Below, piece by piece: positions 1 to 8,356 of a stretch of 48,510 nucleotides of DNA. The notes below the pieces were generated by a model, which ran no database searches, was not told where the DNA came from, and saw nothing but the letters and a program-made list of their open reading frames with translations. The stretch spans positions 1-48,510 of the forward strand of contig JADGOO010000107.1 of NCBI GenBank assembly GCA_017882905.1, written 5' to 3'. Within the stretch, counting starts at the first letter, position 1, and the number at the start of each line of letters is the position of its first letter. The position numbers and the translations under genes were made by a program. Source of the stretch: Acidimicrobiia bacterium. GTDB lineage: Bacteria > Actinomycetota > Acidimicrobiia > IMCC26256 > PALSA-610.

Positions 1-183
1 CCGAACGACGTGGTGCGCCACGACTACGTCTGCGTCGGCGAGTTCGGTCACCGAGACGCCACCGCGCTGGCGCCCGTCACGTTCCTCTACCAGCTCTGGG
101 TCCGGCCCGCCACGATGACGGCCCACCATGTGGCGATGCCCACCTCGCCACAGTGCAAGAGCGGTCTCGCTACGCCACGGTAA
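1..183 (+). CDS. C-terminal end of an unidentified protein (partial)
   Basis: An open frame enters from the left edge and ends at a TAA at 181-183, giving 60 residues. Nearly every third codon position is G or C, which supports real coding in this frame over the other frames. The visible part contains a VTFLYQLWVRPATM segment but no motif I recognise, so I assign no function. The stop codon overlaps the likely -10 box of the next gene. The gene start lies outside the window. Confidence 0.55.
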   Translation, partial: PNDVVRHDYVCVGEFGHRDATALAPVTFLYQLWVRPATMTAHHVAMPTSPQCKSGLATPR

Positions 184-193
184 CGTCTCGCCG

Positions 194-964
194 ATGCGCG
201 TCCTGGTCTGCGTGCCGACCTACAACGAGGCACTCAACATCGAGGAGTACCTCCGTCGCACACGGGCGGCCGTGCCCGACTACGACATCCTCGTCCTCGA
301 CGACGCGAGCCCCGACGGCACGGCCGACATCGCCGAACGCCTCGCCGCGGAGCTCGGCCAGATCGAAGTGCTCCGCCGCCCGGCCAAGCGAGGTCTCGGC
401 GCGGCGTACCGGGCCGGGTTCGCGGTCGGCATCGACCGGGGCTACGACGTGCTCGCGCAGATGGACGCCGACCTCTCGCACGACCCAGCGAGCCTGAGCG
501 CGCTCGTCGCGGCCGTCACCACGGGCGGCGCCGACATGGCGATCGGATCGCGCTACGTGCCGGGCGGCTCGATCCCGCACTGGCCCGCGCACCGTCGGGC
601 GATGTCGCGCTACGGCAACCGCTACGCGTCGTTCATGCTCGGCAACACCGTCCAAGACTCCACGTCGGGGTACCGCGCGTTTCGCGCCGAGACCCTGCTC
701 GGGATCGAGTTCGACGGAACCAAGGCCAACGGGTATCTGTTCCAGATCGAGCTCGCGTATCGCGTCGCACAGATGGATGGCGTCATCGCCGAGGTGCCGA
801 TCGTGTTCACCGATCGTGTGCGCGGCGCATCGAAGATGAACTGGCAGGTCGTCGCCGAGGAGATGCTCAACGTGAGCTGGTGGGGTGCGCGAGACCGCCT
901 GCGCCCGGGCCGGCATCGCCTCGGCTCGCTGCAGCACGACACGCCGCGACGCTCACCGAGCTGA
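194..964 (+). CDS. ppm1: Polyprenol monophosphomannose synthase (GT2, Dpm1-like)
   Basis: This 256-residue GT2 enzyme should transfer mannose from GDP-mannose to polyprenyl phosphate at the inner membrane face, making the lipid donor used by GT-C mannosyltransferases. The sequence opens with VCVPTYNEALNI, then VLDDASPDGTAD, the DxD-type QMDADLSHDP near residue 95, and the Dpm-typical GSRYVPGG, STSGYRAFR and NGYLFQIE blocks. Length matches the bacterial single-domain family; there is no C-terminal membrane anchor and no fused Lnt domain. I chose ATG 194 because a TAACGT box sits 7 nt upstream, consistent with a leaderless transcript, and homology starts there. It runs convergently into the flavoprotein gene, overlapping its end by 12 nt. 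The membrane glycosyltransferases on the other strand are plausible users of its product. Confidence 0.88.
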   Translation: MRVLVCVPTYNEALNIEEYLRRTRAAVPDYDILVLDDASPDGTADIAERLAAELGQIEVLRRPAKRGLGAAYRAGFAVGIDRGYDVLAQMDADLSHDPASLSALVAAVTTGGADMAIGSRYVPGGSIPHWPAHRRAMSRYGNRYASFMLGNTVQDSTSGYRAFRAETLLGIEFDGTKANGYLFQIELAYRVAQMDGVIAEVPIVFTDRVRGASKMNWQVVAEEMLNVSWWGARDRLRPGRHRLGSLQHDTPRRSPS

Positions 965-2494
965 TCGCGCGCCTGCGGCGTCGTCGAGGGCGGCGCGCGG
1001 CAAGATCGGAGCGTCGCGGCCCGTGCCGGCGCCCTTGGCCTTCCCCGACGCGCCCTCTTCGTGGTACTCGGCCTCGACGTTCACCGACCAGATGTCGTGG
1101 TCGGCGCCGAAGATGTTCTCGACGGAGAGCATGGCGGTGAGCATCGAGTGGTCTTGGTTGTTGTAGCGGTGCATGCCGTTGCGGCCGGTGGGCATCACGT
1201 TCGGGGTGTGCGCGTCGACCCACGCTCGCAACGCACCCACGTTGTCCTGGTAGTGCTCGTCGTACACGGGATAGGCCTTCGGCATCCGCACCACGTAGCC
1301 GGCTTCGACCTTGCTCGCGTCGGCGAGGCCGAGCTCTTGGATCTCGCGCTTGGCCTGCTCGACGAGGTCGTGGTCGGACTTCGACCACATCTCGTCGCCC
1401 TCATTCACGAAGAACTCGAGGCCGAGACAGGTGCGCCCTTCCTTCACCATGTACGGCGACCACGAACCGAAGTTCTGCACGCGGCCCACCTTCACGCCCG
1501 GATCGTGGATGTAGATCCAATTGTCGGGGAAGGAGAACTCCATCGGCACGACGAGCGCAACGGTCATGTGCTCGCGATAGGTGAGACCCTCGGACGCGCC
1601 GATCACCTCAGCGGGAACCGGCGGATCCATGGCACGCAGCAGCGCGCCGAACGGCATCGACGAGATCACATGCGTGCACGGGTACGTGTGCTCGACGCCG
1701 TCGCGGTCGACTGCCGTGACCGAGTGAGCTGCGCCATCGGCATGCTCGATGCGCACGACCTTCTGCTCGAAGTGCAGCTGCGCGCCGCGCTCGGTGACGA
1801 TCTTGGCGGCCCGCTCCCACATCTGGCCGGGCCCGAGCTTCGGGTAGTTGAACTCCTCGATCAGCGACGTGATCTGCTGGCCCTTGCTACGCCGGGCCTT
1901 GACGAACTTCGGCGTGATCGCGTCTTTGGCCGCGTCCCAGAGCGACATGCCCTTGATCCGCTGCGCGCCCCAGTCGGCCGAGAGCGCCGACGCCGGCACA
2001 CCCCAAACCTTCTCGTTGTACGTCTTGAAGAAGTGGCGGTACAGGCGCCAGCCGTAGTTCGACGCGATGTAGCCCTCGAGGGTGGTGAGATCGCGCGGCG
2101 GGCGCACGCGCACCCACATGTAGGAGAACACGCAGCGCAGCGCTTCCACGGGACCGAGGTTCCGGAGCGCGTTGACGGCTTTGATCGGGTAGTCGTAGAG
2201 CTTGCCCCGGTAGTAGAGCCGGCTCATCCGTGGGCGGGAGAGGAACTCGTCGGGGCCGAGGATCTCGAACCACAGATCGTCGACGGCGTGCACCTTGGTG
2301 AAGAACCGGTGGCCTCCGAGATCGAAGCGCCAGCCGTCGCGCTCCACCGTTCGACTGATGCCGCCGACGACATCGTCGGCTTCGAGGATCGTCGCCGCGA
2401 CGCCGAGCTTCGACAGCTGGTACGCGGCCGTGAGCCCCGCAGGACCCGCGCCGATGATCACCACCTGTTTGTGTTCGTCGACCCCGGCTGCCAT
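953..2494 (-). CDS. FAD-dependent oxidoreductase, UDP-galactopyranose mutase-like/protoporphyrinogen oxidase-like
   Basis: A 513-residue flavoprotein. The N-terminus carries a Rossmann dinucleotide fold (VVIIGAGPAGLTAAYQLSK followed by an acidic residue in ILEADD, then VGGISRT). The C-terminal part has a TGRNGMHRYNNQDHSML block that I associate with the UGM-like amine-oxidase family often found near glycosyltransferases. No signal peptide or membrane segment is evident. The substrate cannot be told from the sequence; sugar-nucleotide or polyprenyl-sugar oxidation or isomerisation fits the context (inference). A TTG at 2533 would add 13 residues, but ATG 2494 has a GGAAGG-type ribosome site and better matches the family. 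A TACAAT -10 box and a triple 12-bp repeat lie in the leader. It is the last gene of the minus-strand glycosylation set, though separated from the others by 216 nt. Confidence 0.75.
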   Translation of the reverse strand: MAAGVDEHKQVVIIGAGPAGLTAAYQLSKLGVAATILEADDVVGGISRTVERDGWRFDLGGHRFFTKVHAVDDLWFEILGPDEFLSRPRMSRLYYRGKLYDYPIKAVNALRNLGPVEALRCVFSYMWVRVRPPRDLTTLEGYIASNYGWRLYRHFFKTYNEKVWGVPASALSADWGAQRIKGMSLWDAAKDAITPKFVKARRSKGQQITSLIEEFNYPKLGPGQMWERAAKIVTERGAQLHFEQKVVRIEHADGAAHSVTAVDRDGVEHTYPCTHVISSMPFGALLRAMDPPVPAEVIGASEGLTYREHMTVALVVPMEFSFPDNWIYIHDPGVKVGRVQNFGSWSPYMVKEGRTCLGLEFFVNEGDEMWSKSDHDLVEQAKREIQELGLADASKVEAGYVVRMPKAYPVYDEHYQDNVGALRAWVDAHTPNVMPTGRNGMHRYNNQDHSMLTAMLSVENIFGADHDIWSVNVEAEYHEEGASGKAKGAGTGRDAPILPRAALDDAAGARSAR

Positions 2495-2550
2495 CAGCTC
2501 GCGTTCTCGCCTTCCGAAACGACGCTGGACCAACCGAGGTGGAGCGCCCG

Positions 2551-2586
2551 GTGTTGTTCGACGTGTTGTTCGACGTGTTGTTCGAC
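2551..2586 (-). repeat. Three perfect tandem copies of a 12-bp unit in a 5' leader
   Basis: GTGTTGTTCGAC is repeated exactly three times head to tail on the plus strand (GTCGAACAACAC on the transcribed strand). The array lies between the likely promoter (-10 at 2619-2624) and the ATG at 2494, so it would be in the 5' UTR of the flavoprotein mRNA. No start codon opens a leader peptide across it in that region. Confidence 0.85.
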
Positions 2587-2618
2587 CCTTGTGCCAGTGC
2601 CCCCGCCTGGACCGACAG

Positions 2619-2624
2619 ATTGTA
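2619..2624 (-). promoter_or_regulatory. Probable -10 box (TACAAT) of the flavoprotein gene
   Basis: TACAAT on the minus strand is one base from the TATAAT consensus in a very GC-rich region. It would start transcription near 2612 and give a leader of about 118 nt holding the triple repeat. No good -35 hexamer is visible at 17-18 bp. Confidence 0.45.
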
Positions 2625-2710
2625 CCCAGGGGCTCGCTGCGGCCACCCTCGACGTGACGGGCGCCCCACCTCCGTGGCCCACCACCCCCGTCGGGCCCGG
2701 ATCGCGCAGC

Positions 2711-4243
2711 TCAGGCCGGGAGGAACACGGTGATCTCGAAGCGGCCCCGGCCGAAGCTGCGCGTGCGGGGATAGCTCGCCCGCAGCGCATCGATGAACGG
2801 CCCGATCAGAGGGTTCGGGCGGGTGTCCTGGGCGCCTCGATGCGTGAGCACCAGGTAGATCTCCCGGTTCGTCAACACCACGGCCGACGGACGGTGATGG
2901 CGCACGTCGTCGTAGAGGAGGCGCGCATCGGTCACCCCGAGAGCGCGTGCGTGTGCCGGCCCGAGATCGCTGTACGAGAACTGGCCGAGGGTGTAGCCGT
3001 CGAGCGGAACCCGCTGCGCTTCGTACACGACGGCCAACGCCGAGACCGACAGCACCCGGGCGCCCGAAGGCGTGCTCGCGCGCAGGTACGCCGCCGCGTC
3101 GCGCACCGTCTGGGGAGCTGCATCACCACGGGCGGGCGCCAAGCCCGAGAACGACGGCCTCCAGATCGACATCGCGCTCACCGCGACGATCACCACGGTG
3201 GCGACTGCCGGCCAGACACGACCGGCGCGGTCGCGACTCGCCACGCACAGCGAGACGACGCTCAGCGTCACGATGCTCGGCACCAGGGGCGAGAAGTACT
3301 CCACCCGGTAGAACTGGCCGGCGGAGCTCTGCACGAGCGCGAACGCGACGAGGCCGCCGACGAAGGCGAGCAGCTCCAATCGCTGCGACCACCACTGCCG
3401 CCCGGCGCGCGTCGCCACGATCGCCACGACGGCGACGCCCGCGAGCACGGCGATCCCGGGATAGTCCCACGCCCCGCCCGGCAGGCGGTGCAACAGCACC
3501 TGGCTCACGCGGCTCCAGAACGTCGTGCCGCCCCACTGGTTTCCGTGCTGCTCGAGCAGTCCGTAGCGCGCCCCGTCGAACCCCGCCGCGACGAAGGCAC
3601 CGAGCGTGAGCGCCGCCGTGGCGGCGATGCCGGTCAGCACGAGACGATCACGGCGCGTGCGCGCGTGCCGCCAACCGATCACGAACACGACCAACGCGAG
3701 CGGGCCGGCTGCGCTGCGCGCGGCCGTGGCGAACAACGCGGCCACGAGCGCCCAGCGCCAGCGGCGCGGCGATTCTTCGATGAGCACGATCGCGGCGAGG
3801 ACCGCCGAGGTGCACGCCAGCACGAAGGCGTACGTCTTGACGATCACGAGCCAGTAGGTCATTGCCGGCAACGCCGCGATCACGAGCAGCACGCCGAGCG
3901 CGGCGACGCGCCCGGCGAGGCGGCGGGCCACGGCGACCTGCAGCCCGAGACCCACCACGGAGAAGACGAGTGACGTGATGCGGCCCACGAGGAGACTGCG
4001 CGTGATGAGCTGCGGGAGGCCGTACACGTAGGGAGCCAGGGGCGTCTGCGTGAAGACGAAGTCGCGGTACGGCAGCTGGCCGTGCCACACGCGGCGCGCC
4101 GCTTCGAGGTACCAACCTTCGTCGCCGTTCACCTGCCCCCGCTGCACGTACCAGATCGCTACGGCGAGCCACGCGACGGTGAGCATTGCGGCGACGATCG
4201 GCGTGAGCCGCCGCCACGATGGCGCCGGAGCAGCCTCGCTCAT
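2711..4243 (-). CDS. Polytopic glycosyltransferase, GT39/ArnT-like (GT-C fold)
   Basis: A 510-residue integral membrane protein with many hydrophobic segments after one N-terminal helix (about residues 14-32). The first extracytoplasmic loop has the acidic NGDEGWYLEAARRVW motif and then FTQTPLAPYVYGLP, the layout of GT-C enzymes that use polyprenyl-phosphate sugars. A large hydrophilic C-terminal part follows (from roughly residue 390). It probably adds a sugar to a lipid, glycan or protein on the outer membrane face; the acceptor is unknown. ATG 4243 overlaps the stop of the upstream acyltransferase gene (ATGA), indicating translational coupling, and is chosen over an arginine-rich extension in a shadow frame. 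It is the last gene of the tightly overlapping 8305-2711 operon. Confidence 0.72.
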   Translation of the reverse strand: MSEAAPAPSWRRLTPIVAAMLTVAWLAVAIWYVQRGQVNGDEGWYLEAARRVWHGQLPYRDFVFTQTPLAPYVYGLPQLITRSLLVGRITSLVFSVVGLGLQVAVARRLAGRVAALGVLLVIAALPAMTYWLVIVKTYAFVLACTSAVLAAIVLIEESPRRWRWALVAALFATAARSAAGPLALVVFVIGWRHARTRRDRLVLTGIAATAALTLGAFVAAGFDGARYGLLEQHGNQWGGTTFWSRVSQVLLHRLPGGAWDYPGIAVLAGVAVVAIVATRAGRQWWSQRLELLAFVGGLVAFALVQSSAGQFYRVEYFSPLVPSIVTLSVVSLCVASRDRAGRVWPAVATVVIVAVSAMSIWRPSFSGLAPARGDAAPQTVRDAAAYLRASTPSGARVLSVSALAVVYEAQRVPLDGYTLGQFSYSDLGPAHARALGVTDARLLYDDVRHHRPSAVVLTNREIYLVLTHRGAQDTRPNPLIGPFIDALRASYPRTRSFGRGRFEITVFLPA

Positions 4244-5355
4244 GTGACCATGGGCCGGCGGCGCAGTCGCAGCGCCGGCGACTCGATGCCGTACCAGCTG
4301 AGCGCGCCGACGACCGTCGCCACCACGAACGCCACGACGAGCAGGAGCACATAGCTGTTGCGCACCGAGGCGGAGCTGAGCACGTGATCGTGCAAGGTGT
4401 CGAGCACGGCAACGTGCCACAGGTAGAAGCCATAGCTCACGCGGCCGAACGCGACCACGGGGCCGGAGCCGAGCACCACCGCGGGAAGCGCTACACCTTC
4501 GGCATCGACGATCACCGACAGCAGCAGCATCAACGCCGAAATGGTGAACAGCATCTGGTCGAAGCCCGTACCGCTCGGGATGAACACGCCCGGTGGCTTA
4601 CCGACCCGCGCCGCTTCCAACAAGCACGCCACGGCCACCACCACTGCACCGCACGCGAGTGAGCGTGCGCGCCGCTGCCAGGCGACCGGCAGCTGCGCGT
4701 GCTCCATCCAGCCGGCCACGGCGATGCCCGACGCGAACGATGGCAGCCACCAAGGCAGCCAGTACTGCTGCAGCCAGTCGGACGGGCTGCGATACCACCA
4801 CCACCACGCCGCGCCGATCAGCGCCAGGATCACCGCGCCCGCGAGCTCAGCGCGCAAGCCGTGTCGCGCCGCGAACCGACGTATGGCGAGGTGGTACAGC
4901 GGCAGCGCGATGTAGAACGAGACCTCGACCGACAACGTCCAGGTGATGGCCGGACCGACGAACGCCTCGTGGCGCGAGAACACGTGCGTGAGCGTGAGAT
5001 GCGCGAGCCAGTCGCGCGCCGTGCGGATGTGTGTGGTGCCGAGGAAGAACGCACCGAGCAGCGCCACCCAGTACGCCGGGAAGATCCGCAGCACGCGGTT
5101 GCGCGCGTAGGTGCGCACGTCCCACGGCGCACCCGTTCGATGCGCGCGAGCGATCGGTCGGTAGAGCAAGAAGCCCGAGAGCACGAAGAAGATGTGCACG
5201 GCACCCCGCACGGCTGGCAACAGCTTCACATAGGCATCGAGGCTCGGTTGCGCCCGGCCCGCCGTGTGGAACAGGAAGATCGACAACGCCGCCAGGGCGC
5301 GCAGCCCATCGCAAGCCTGCAACCGGCCCGACACGGTCGGTCGAGTGGTGGTCAC
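4240..5355 (-). CDS. Acyltransferase 3 family membrane protein (OafA/YrhL-like)
   Basis: A 371-residue membrane O-acyltransferase. The family signature is clear: CDGLRALAALSIFLFH with its histidine near residue 23, FFVLSGFLLYRP, the WTLSVEVSFYIALPLY block near the middle, and about ten hydrophobic helices. It ends with a short arginine-rich tail. Such proteins O-acylate sugars or lipids at the membrane, so here it likely decorates the glycan made by the adjoining glycosyltransferases (inference). The GTG start at 5355 overlaps the upstream stop (GTGA), and the stop overlaps the next start (ATGA), so it is the third gene of a four-gene coupled operon. No SGNH domain is fused. Confidence 0.82.
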   Translation of the reverse strand: MTTTRPTVSGRLQACDGLRALAALSIFLFHTAGRAQPSLDAYVKLLPAVRGAVHIFFVLSGFLLYRPIARAHRTGAPWDVRTYARNRVLRIFPAYWVALLGAFFLGTTHIRTARDWLAHLTLTHVFSRHEAFVGPAITWTLSVEVSFYIALPLYHLAIRRFAARHGLRAELAGAVILALIGAAWWWWYRSPSDWLQQYWLPWWLPSFASGIAVAGWMEHAQLPVAWQRRARSLACGAVVVAVACLLEAARVGKPPGVFIPSGTGFDQMLFTISALMLLLSVIVDAEGVALPAVVLGSGPVVAFGRVSYGFYLWHVAVLDTLHDHVLSSASVRNSYVLLLVVAFVVATVVGALSWYGIESPALRLRRRPMVT

Positions 5356-6779
5356 GCGACCGGCGCGTCCAGCTCGCGCCCACCCACCAGCCACCCGACC
5401 GCGATTGCGGCGAGCACGACCAATGACGGTTCGGCCGCGGAGCGGAACCTGACCTGGCCGTAGGTGATGGCCACGCCCACCGTCAGCGCGATGGCGGGCA
5501 CGACGAGCAACCACAAGTGCCGGCGGTTCCGCCGCCACAACAGCACGCCGCCTGCGATCGCGGTGAGCGCCAACGGATAGAACGTCACCAGCCCTGCCCA
5601 GGAGACGAAGCGGACGCGACTCTCGCCTTCGTTGTAGCTGATCATGTCGATCGGATGCCACAGGCTCCAGGTGCGTGCGACGCGTGCCACAACGACCAGC
5701 GGTACCCGCTTCCAGTGGAGGCGCATGTAGTGCACCGCCCGCGATCGGTACGCGGCGGAGACCTCCGACTGGTCGGCCGGCCGGTGGTGGCCCGATGAGT
5801 CGACCGTTGCGAGCTGGGCGATCTCGGCGTCCGTGAACGTGCAGGGCGGAGTGAGATCCGTGAGACCGATCGACGTCCCGTGGTACACGGGGTCGCAGTT
5901 CGACGCGCCCATCGCGAGCCCGTCGTTGGTCGAGATGAACGTGAGGTCGTGAAAGCGCGTGTTGTTGTAGATCACCCAAGGGGCAACGACGATCACCGCG
6001 GCGACCAGCCCCGCGCCGATGCGGCGCAGCGCGACTCCGTTGCCGGCCGCACGCCGCGCCGACCAAGCGATCGGGATCACGAGCAGCGGCGCCAGCAGGC
6101 CCAGCTCGGCACGCCCGAGCGCGGCGAGGCCACACGCCGCGCCGAGCCACGCGATCCGGCCGAACGTCGGCTGTCGCCACGCTCGTACGGCGAGGATGAG
6201 CGCGGTCACGACCACGACGTTCGTGAGCGTCTCCGAGAAGATCAGGCCGTCGTTCACCCAGAGGTTCGGGTACAGCGCGGCGATCAGCGCGGCGATGATC
6301 GCGGCTCGGTCCCCGGCGAGCGAGCGCGTGAGCAAGCCGATGAGGAGCACGACCAGCGCGCCCATGAGCGCAAGGAAGTAGCGCTGCTCGCGCACGTTCG
6401 TCTGGACGACGATGTGGGGACTGAGGCGCGTTCGGTCGGCAATCCATTGCAACGGCGCATGGTCGAACGCGAACGACACCGCGCTGAGCACCGCGACCGT
6501 GAGTGGCGGATGGTCGGCCGCCGGTCCTGACTGTCCGGGCAGCGTGGCCGTGAAGCCATGCCCGGTGGCCAGCGCGTTCGCGGCCGAGTTGTAGTACACC
6601 TGATCGTTGGCGACGCCCGCGTGCCCAGTGCACTCGCTGTGGTACACGCCTTCGAGGCCGTGGTAGCGAATCGTGCACGGCCCTCGCTCCGCGATCGCCA
6701 CGTACGCGACGCGCACGCCGAGGCCGAGGACAGCGGTGGCCAGCAGGAGGCGCATCGTGGCGTCGGCGCGGCGCTTCAT
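5352..6779 (-). CDS. Polytopic glycosyltransferase family 39-like protein
   Basis: A 475-residue multi-helix membrane protein of the GT39/ArnT type. Helix 1 (about residues 8-29) is followed by a long extracytoplasmic loop holding VANDQVYYNSAANALATGHG and DHPPLTVAV, which resembles the acidic catalytic loop and HPPL motif of GT-C enzymes. GRAELGLLAPLL and an APWVIYNNTRFHDL loop follow later, as in related mannosyltransferases. The expected donor is a polyprenyl-phosphate sugar; the acceptor cannot be read from the sequence. It starts at ATG 6779, overlapping the previous stop (ATGA), and is followed by the acyltransferase with a GTGA overlap. Confidence 0.75.
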   Translation of the reverse strand: MKRRADATMRLLLATAVLGLGVRVAYVAIAERGPCTIRYHGLEGVYHSECTGHAGVANDQVYYNSAANALATGHGFTATLPGQSGPAADHPPLTVAVLSAVSFAFDHAPLQWIADRTRLSPHIVVQTNVREQRYFLALMGALVVLLIGLLTRSLAGDRAAIIAALIAALYPNLWVNDGLIFSETLTNVVVVTALILAVRAWRQPTFGRIAWLGAACGLAALGRAELGLLAPLLVIPIAWSARRAAGNGVALRRIGAGLVAAVIVVAPWVIYNNTRFHDLTFISTNDGLAMGASNCDPVYHGTSIGLTDLTPPCTFTDAEIAQLATVDSSGHHRPADQSEVSAAYRSRAVHYMRLHWKRVPLVVVARVARTWSLWHPIDMISYNEGESRVRFVSWAGLVTFYPLALTAIAGGVLLWRRNRRHLWLLVVPAIALTVGVAITYGQVRFRSAAEPSLVVLAAIAVGWLVGGRELDAPVA

Positions 6780-8305
6780 CTCGCGGGCAGTATCGACAGG
6801 CCGACGTGCTCGAACGTGACTGCATCCGGCCCGACTGCAACGTCGACCCGGCGCTTGGCGAGCACCGCCAGATCAGTGACGAACGCGGGGCACAGTGCGT
6901 CGTGCGTGGTGTAGCCCGGCGACGTGACCACGAACACCGCGTGCTTGCCCGCCAACGCGAACGCGCGCCGCGCCGCGAGCTCGGGCGGGTTCGCGTTCAG
7001 TCGAGCCACATAGTCGACCCAGTCGACAAGACCGACGCGCGGGTCGGCAACCGGGTCGAGCGGATACTTCACCTCACGGAGGTCATTGCGCCCGAGCAAG
7101 CGGTGGGTAGCAGGCGCGAGCTGATCGGGGCAGTAGACGACCACGTCACCCGGCTTGGCCTGGTCGTGGATCACGGCCGCCACCGAGGCGGCCTGCGTGC
7201 GGTTCTCGGTGACGTTGCGGACACCGCCGACAAGTCCGCAGGCAACCACGAGCACGACGGCACCGACCCGCAAGCGCGCGTTGTCGAGCACCGCGATGCC
7301 CTTGGCCACGACGAGCACGAAGAAGGGCAGGGCGATCGCCGCGTAGCGCGGCTGATAGCCGCTGCCACCCAGCCAGGCGATCGTGGCCGCGGCGGTGAGG
7401 CCGAGCAACCCCACGAGCGCCTCCCACCGGACGCTGGTCGGCGCGCGTGCGTCGAGCTCCACGCGCCAGCCCTGCGCGGCCACGCCGAACGCGCCGAAGA
7501 TCGCGAGGAGCACCATCGGATACACGAGCAGCTGCCCCTCGGGGTGGCTGCCACCCGCGAACTCGAGGAGGCTCGTGGCCACCGGACCGGGCGGCAGCTG
7601 CGCGATCGCCCACGGCGTACCCGTGTGCTGCGACTGATAGCGCAACGTGGCGAGCCACGCGAGCAACGTCGCCGTGCCGACAACGATCGCGACCGCGTCG
7701 AGGAACAGCGCGCGTCGCACTGCGGGCTCGGTGCTGCGCCGCGCCGCGAAGGCCAAGACGAGCACCGCGGCGCCGAGCATTCCGAGCGCCCAGTAGTGGG
7801 TCCACGCCAACGCGGCGGCGACGAGCGCCACCAACGCCAGCCGGATCGGAGCGGGCCGCTCGATCGCGCGCCGCACCAGGAGGATGCCGGCGAACACCAG
7901 CATGATCTCCATGCCATACATGCGCGTCTCGGTGGCGTAGCGGATCGCGAACGGGTTGACCGCGAGCACGAGCAAGGCGAGCCACGCGGTGCGCGCGTCA
8001 CCGACCCGGCGCCCGCACCACCACGCAAGCGGCAGCGCCGCCACGCCGAAGACGCCCGACATGGAGCGCACCGCGGCATCGCCAGTACCGAACACCGACA
8101 TCCATCCGTGCAGCAGCCAGTAGTAGAGGGGCGGCGCGCCGTCGTGCTTGAGCCACGGTGCGATCTGGCCGAACGGCAGCCGCGCGACGTTCACGCTGAG
8201 CGCCTCGTCGAGCCACAGATCGGACCGCGTCACGAACCGCAGCATCACGCCGACCACCACAACCGCGCCGAACGCGAGGGCAGTCACGTTCCTGGTGCGG
8301 GTCAC
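6776..8305 (-). CDS. Dolichyl-phosphate-mannose-protein mannosyltransferase-like glycosyltransferase (GT39)
   Basis: A 509-residue membrane protein and the first gene of the coupled operon. Helix 1 is followed by SDLWLDEALSVNVARLPF (the conserved acidic pair) and KHDGAPPLYYWLLHGW, the classic PPLYY loop of GT39 enzymes. About ten helices and a C-terminal extracytoplasmic domain of roughly 150 residues follow. It likely transfers a sugar from a polyprenyl-phosphate donor outside the membrane. The start is GTG 8305: a TAGCAT box lies 8 nt upstream and no Shine-Dalgarno is present, which fits a leaderless operon transcript. Its stop overlaps the next start (ATGA). Confidence 0.8.
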   Translation of the reverse strand: MTRTRNVTALAFGAVVVVGVMLRFVTRSDLWLDEALSVNVARLPFGQIAPWLKHDGAPPLYYWLLHGWMSVFGTGDAAVRSMSGVFGVAALPLAWWCGRRVGDARTAWLALLVLAVNPFAIRYATETRMYGMEIMLVFAGILLVRRAIERPAPIRLALVALVAAALAWTHYWALGMLGAAVLVLAFAARRSTEPAVRRALFLDAVAIVVGTATLLAWLATLRYQSQHTGTPWAIAQLPPGPVATSLLEFAGGSHPEGQLLVYPMVLLAIFGAFGVAAQGWRVELDARAPTSVRWEALVGLLGLTAAATIAWLGGSGYQPRYAAIALPFFVLVVAKGIAVLDNARLRVGAVVLVVACGLVGGVRNVTENRTQAASVAAVIHDQAKPGDVVVYCPDQLAPATHRLLGRNDLREVKYPLDPVADPRVGLVDWVDYVARLNANPPELAARRAFALAGKHAVFVVTSPGYTTHDALCPAFVTDLAVLAKRRVDVAVGPDAVTFEHVGLSILPAR

Positions 8306-8313
8306 GGCGGCGG

Positions 8314-8319
8314 ATGCTA
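8314..8319 (-). promoter_or_regulatory. Probable -10 box of the glycosyltransferase operon (leaderless)
   Basis: TAGCAT on the minus strand is 8 nt from the GTG at 8305. A CTGACG hexamer at 8340-8335 is 15 bp upstream and could be a short-spaced -35. A weak 7-bp stem (8330-8336 with 8351-8357) overlaps the end of the preceding LLM gene. Confidence 0.4.
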
Positions 8320-8356
8320 ATGAGAGCGCAGCAGCGTCAGGCGCACGCGGCGCTGC

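Noticed and set aside
2551-2586. CRISPR-like or minisatellite coding repeat
   Set aside because: Three 12-bp units without spacers are too short for CRISPR, and no start codon opens a reading frame through them in the leader.
1061-3973. A 970-codon plus-strand open frame over the flavoprotein and glycosyltransferase genes
   Set aside because: Its codons have no GC3 bias in that frame, the translation is rich in His/Arg/Asp without motifs, and two real minus-strand genes with clear motifs occupy the same DNA.
4240-6840. Long N-terminal extension giving an 866-residue acyltransferase
   Set aside because: The extension is an arginine-rich shadow of the upstream glycosyltransferase; homology and the GTGA overlap put the start at GTG 5355.
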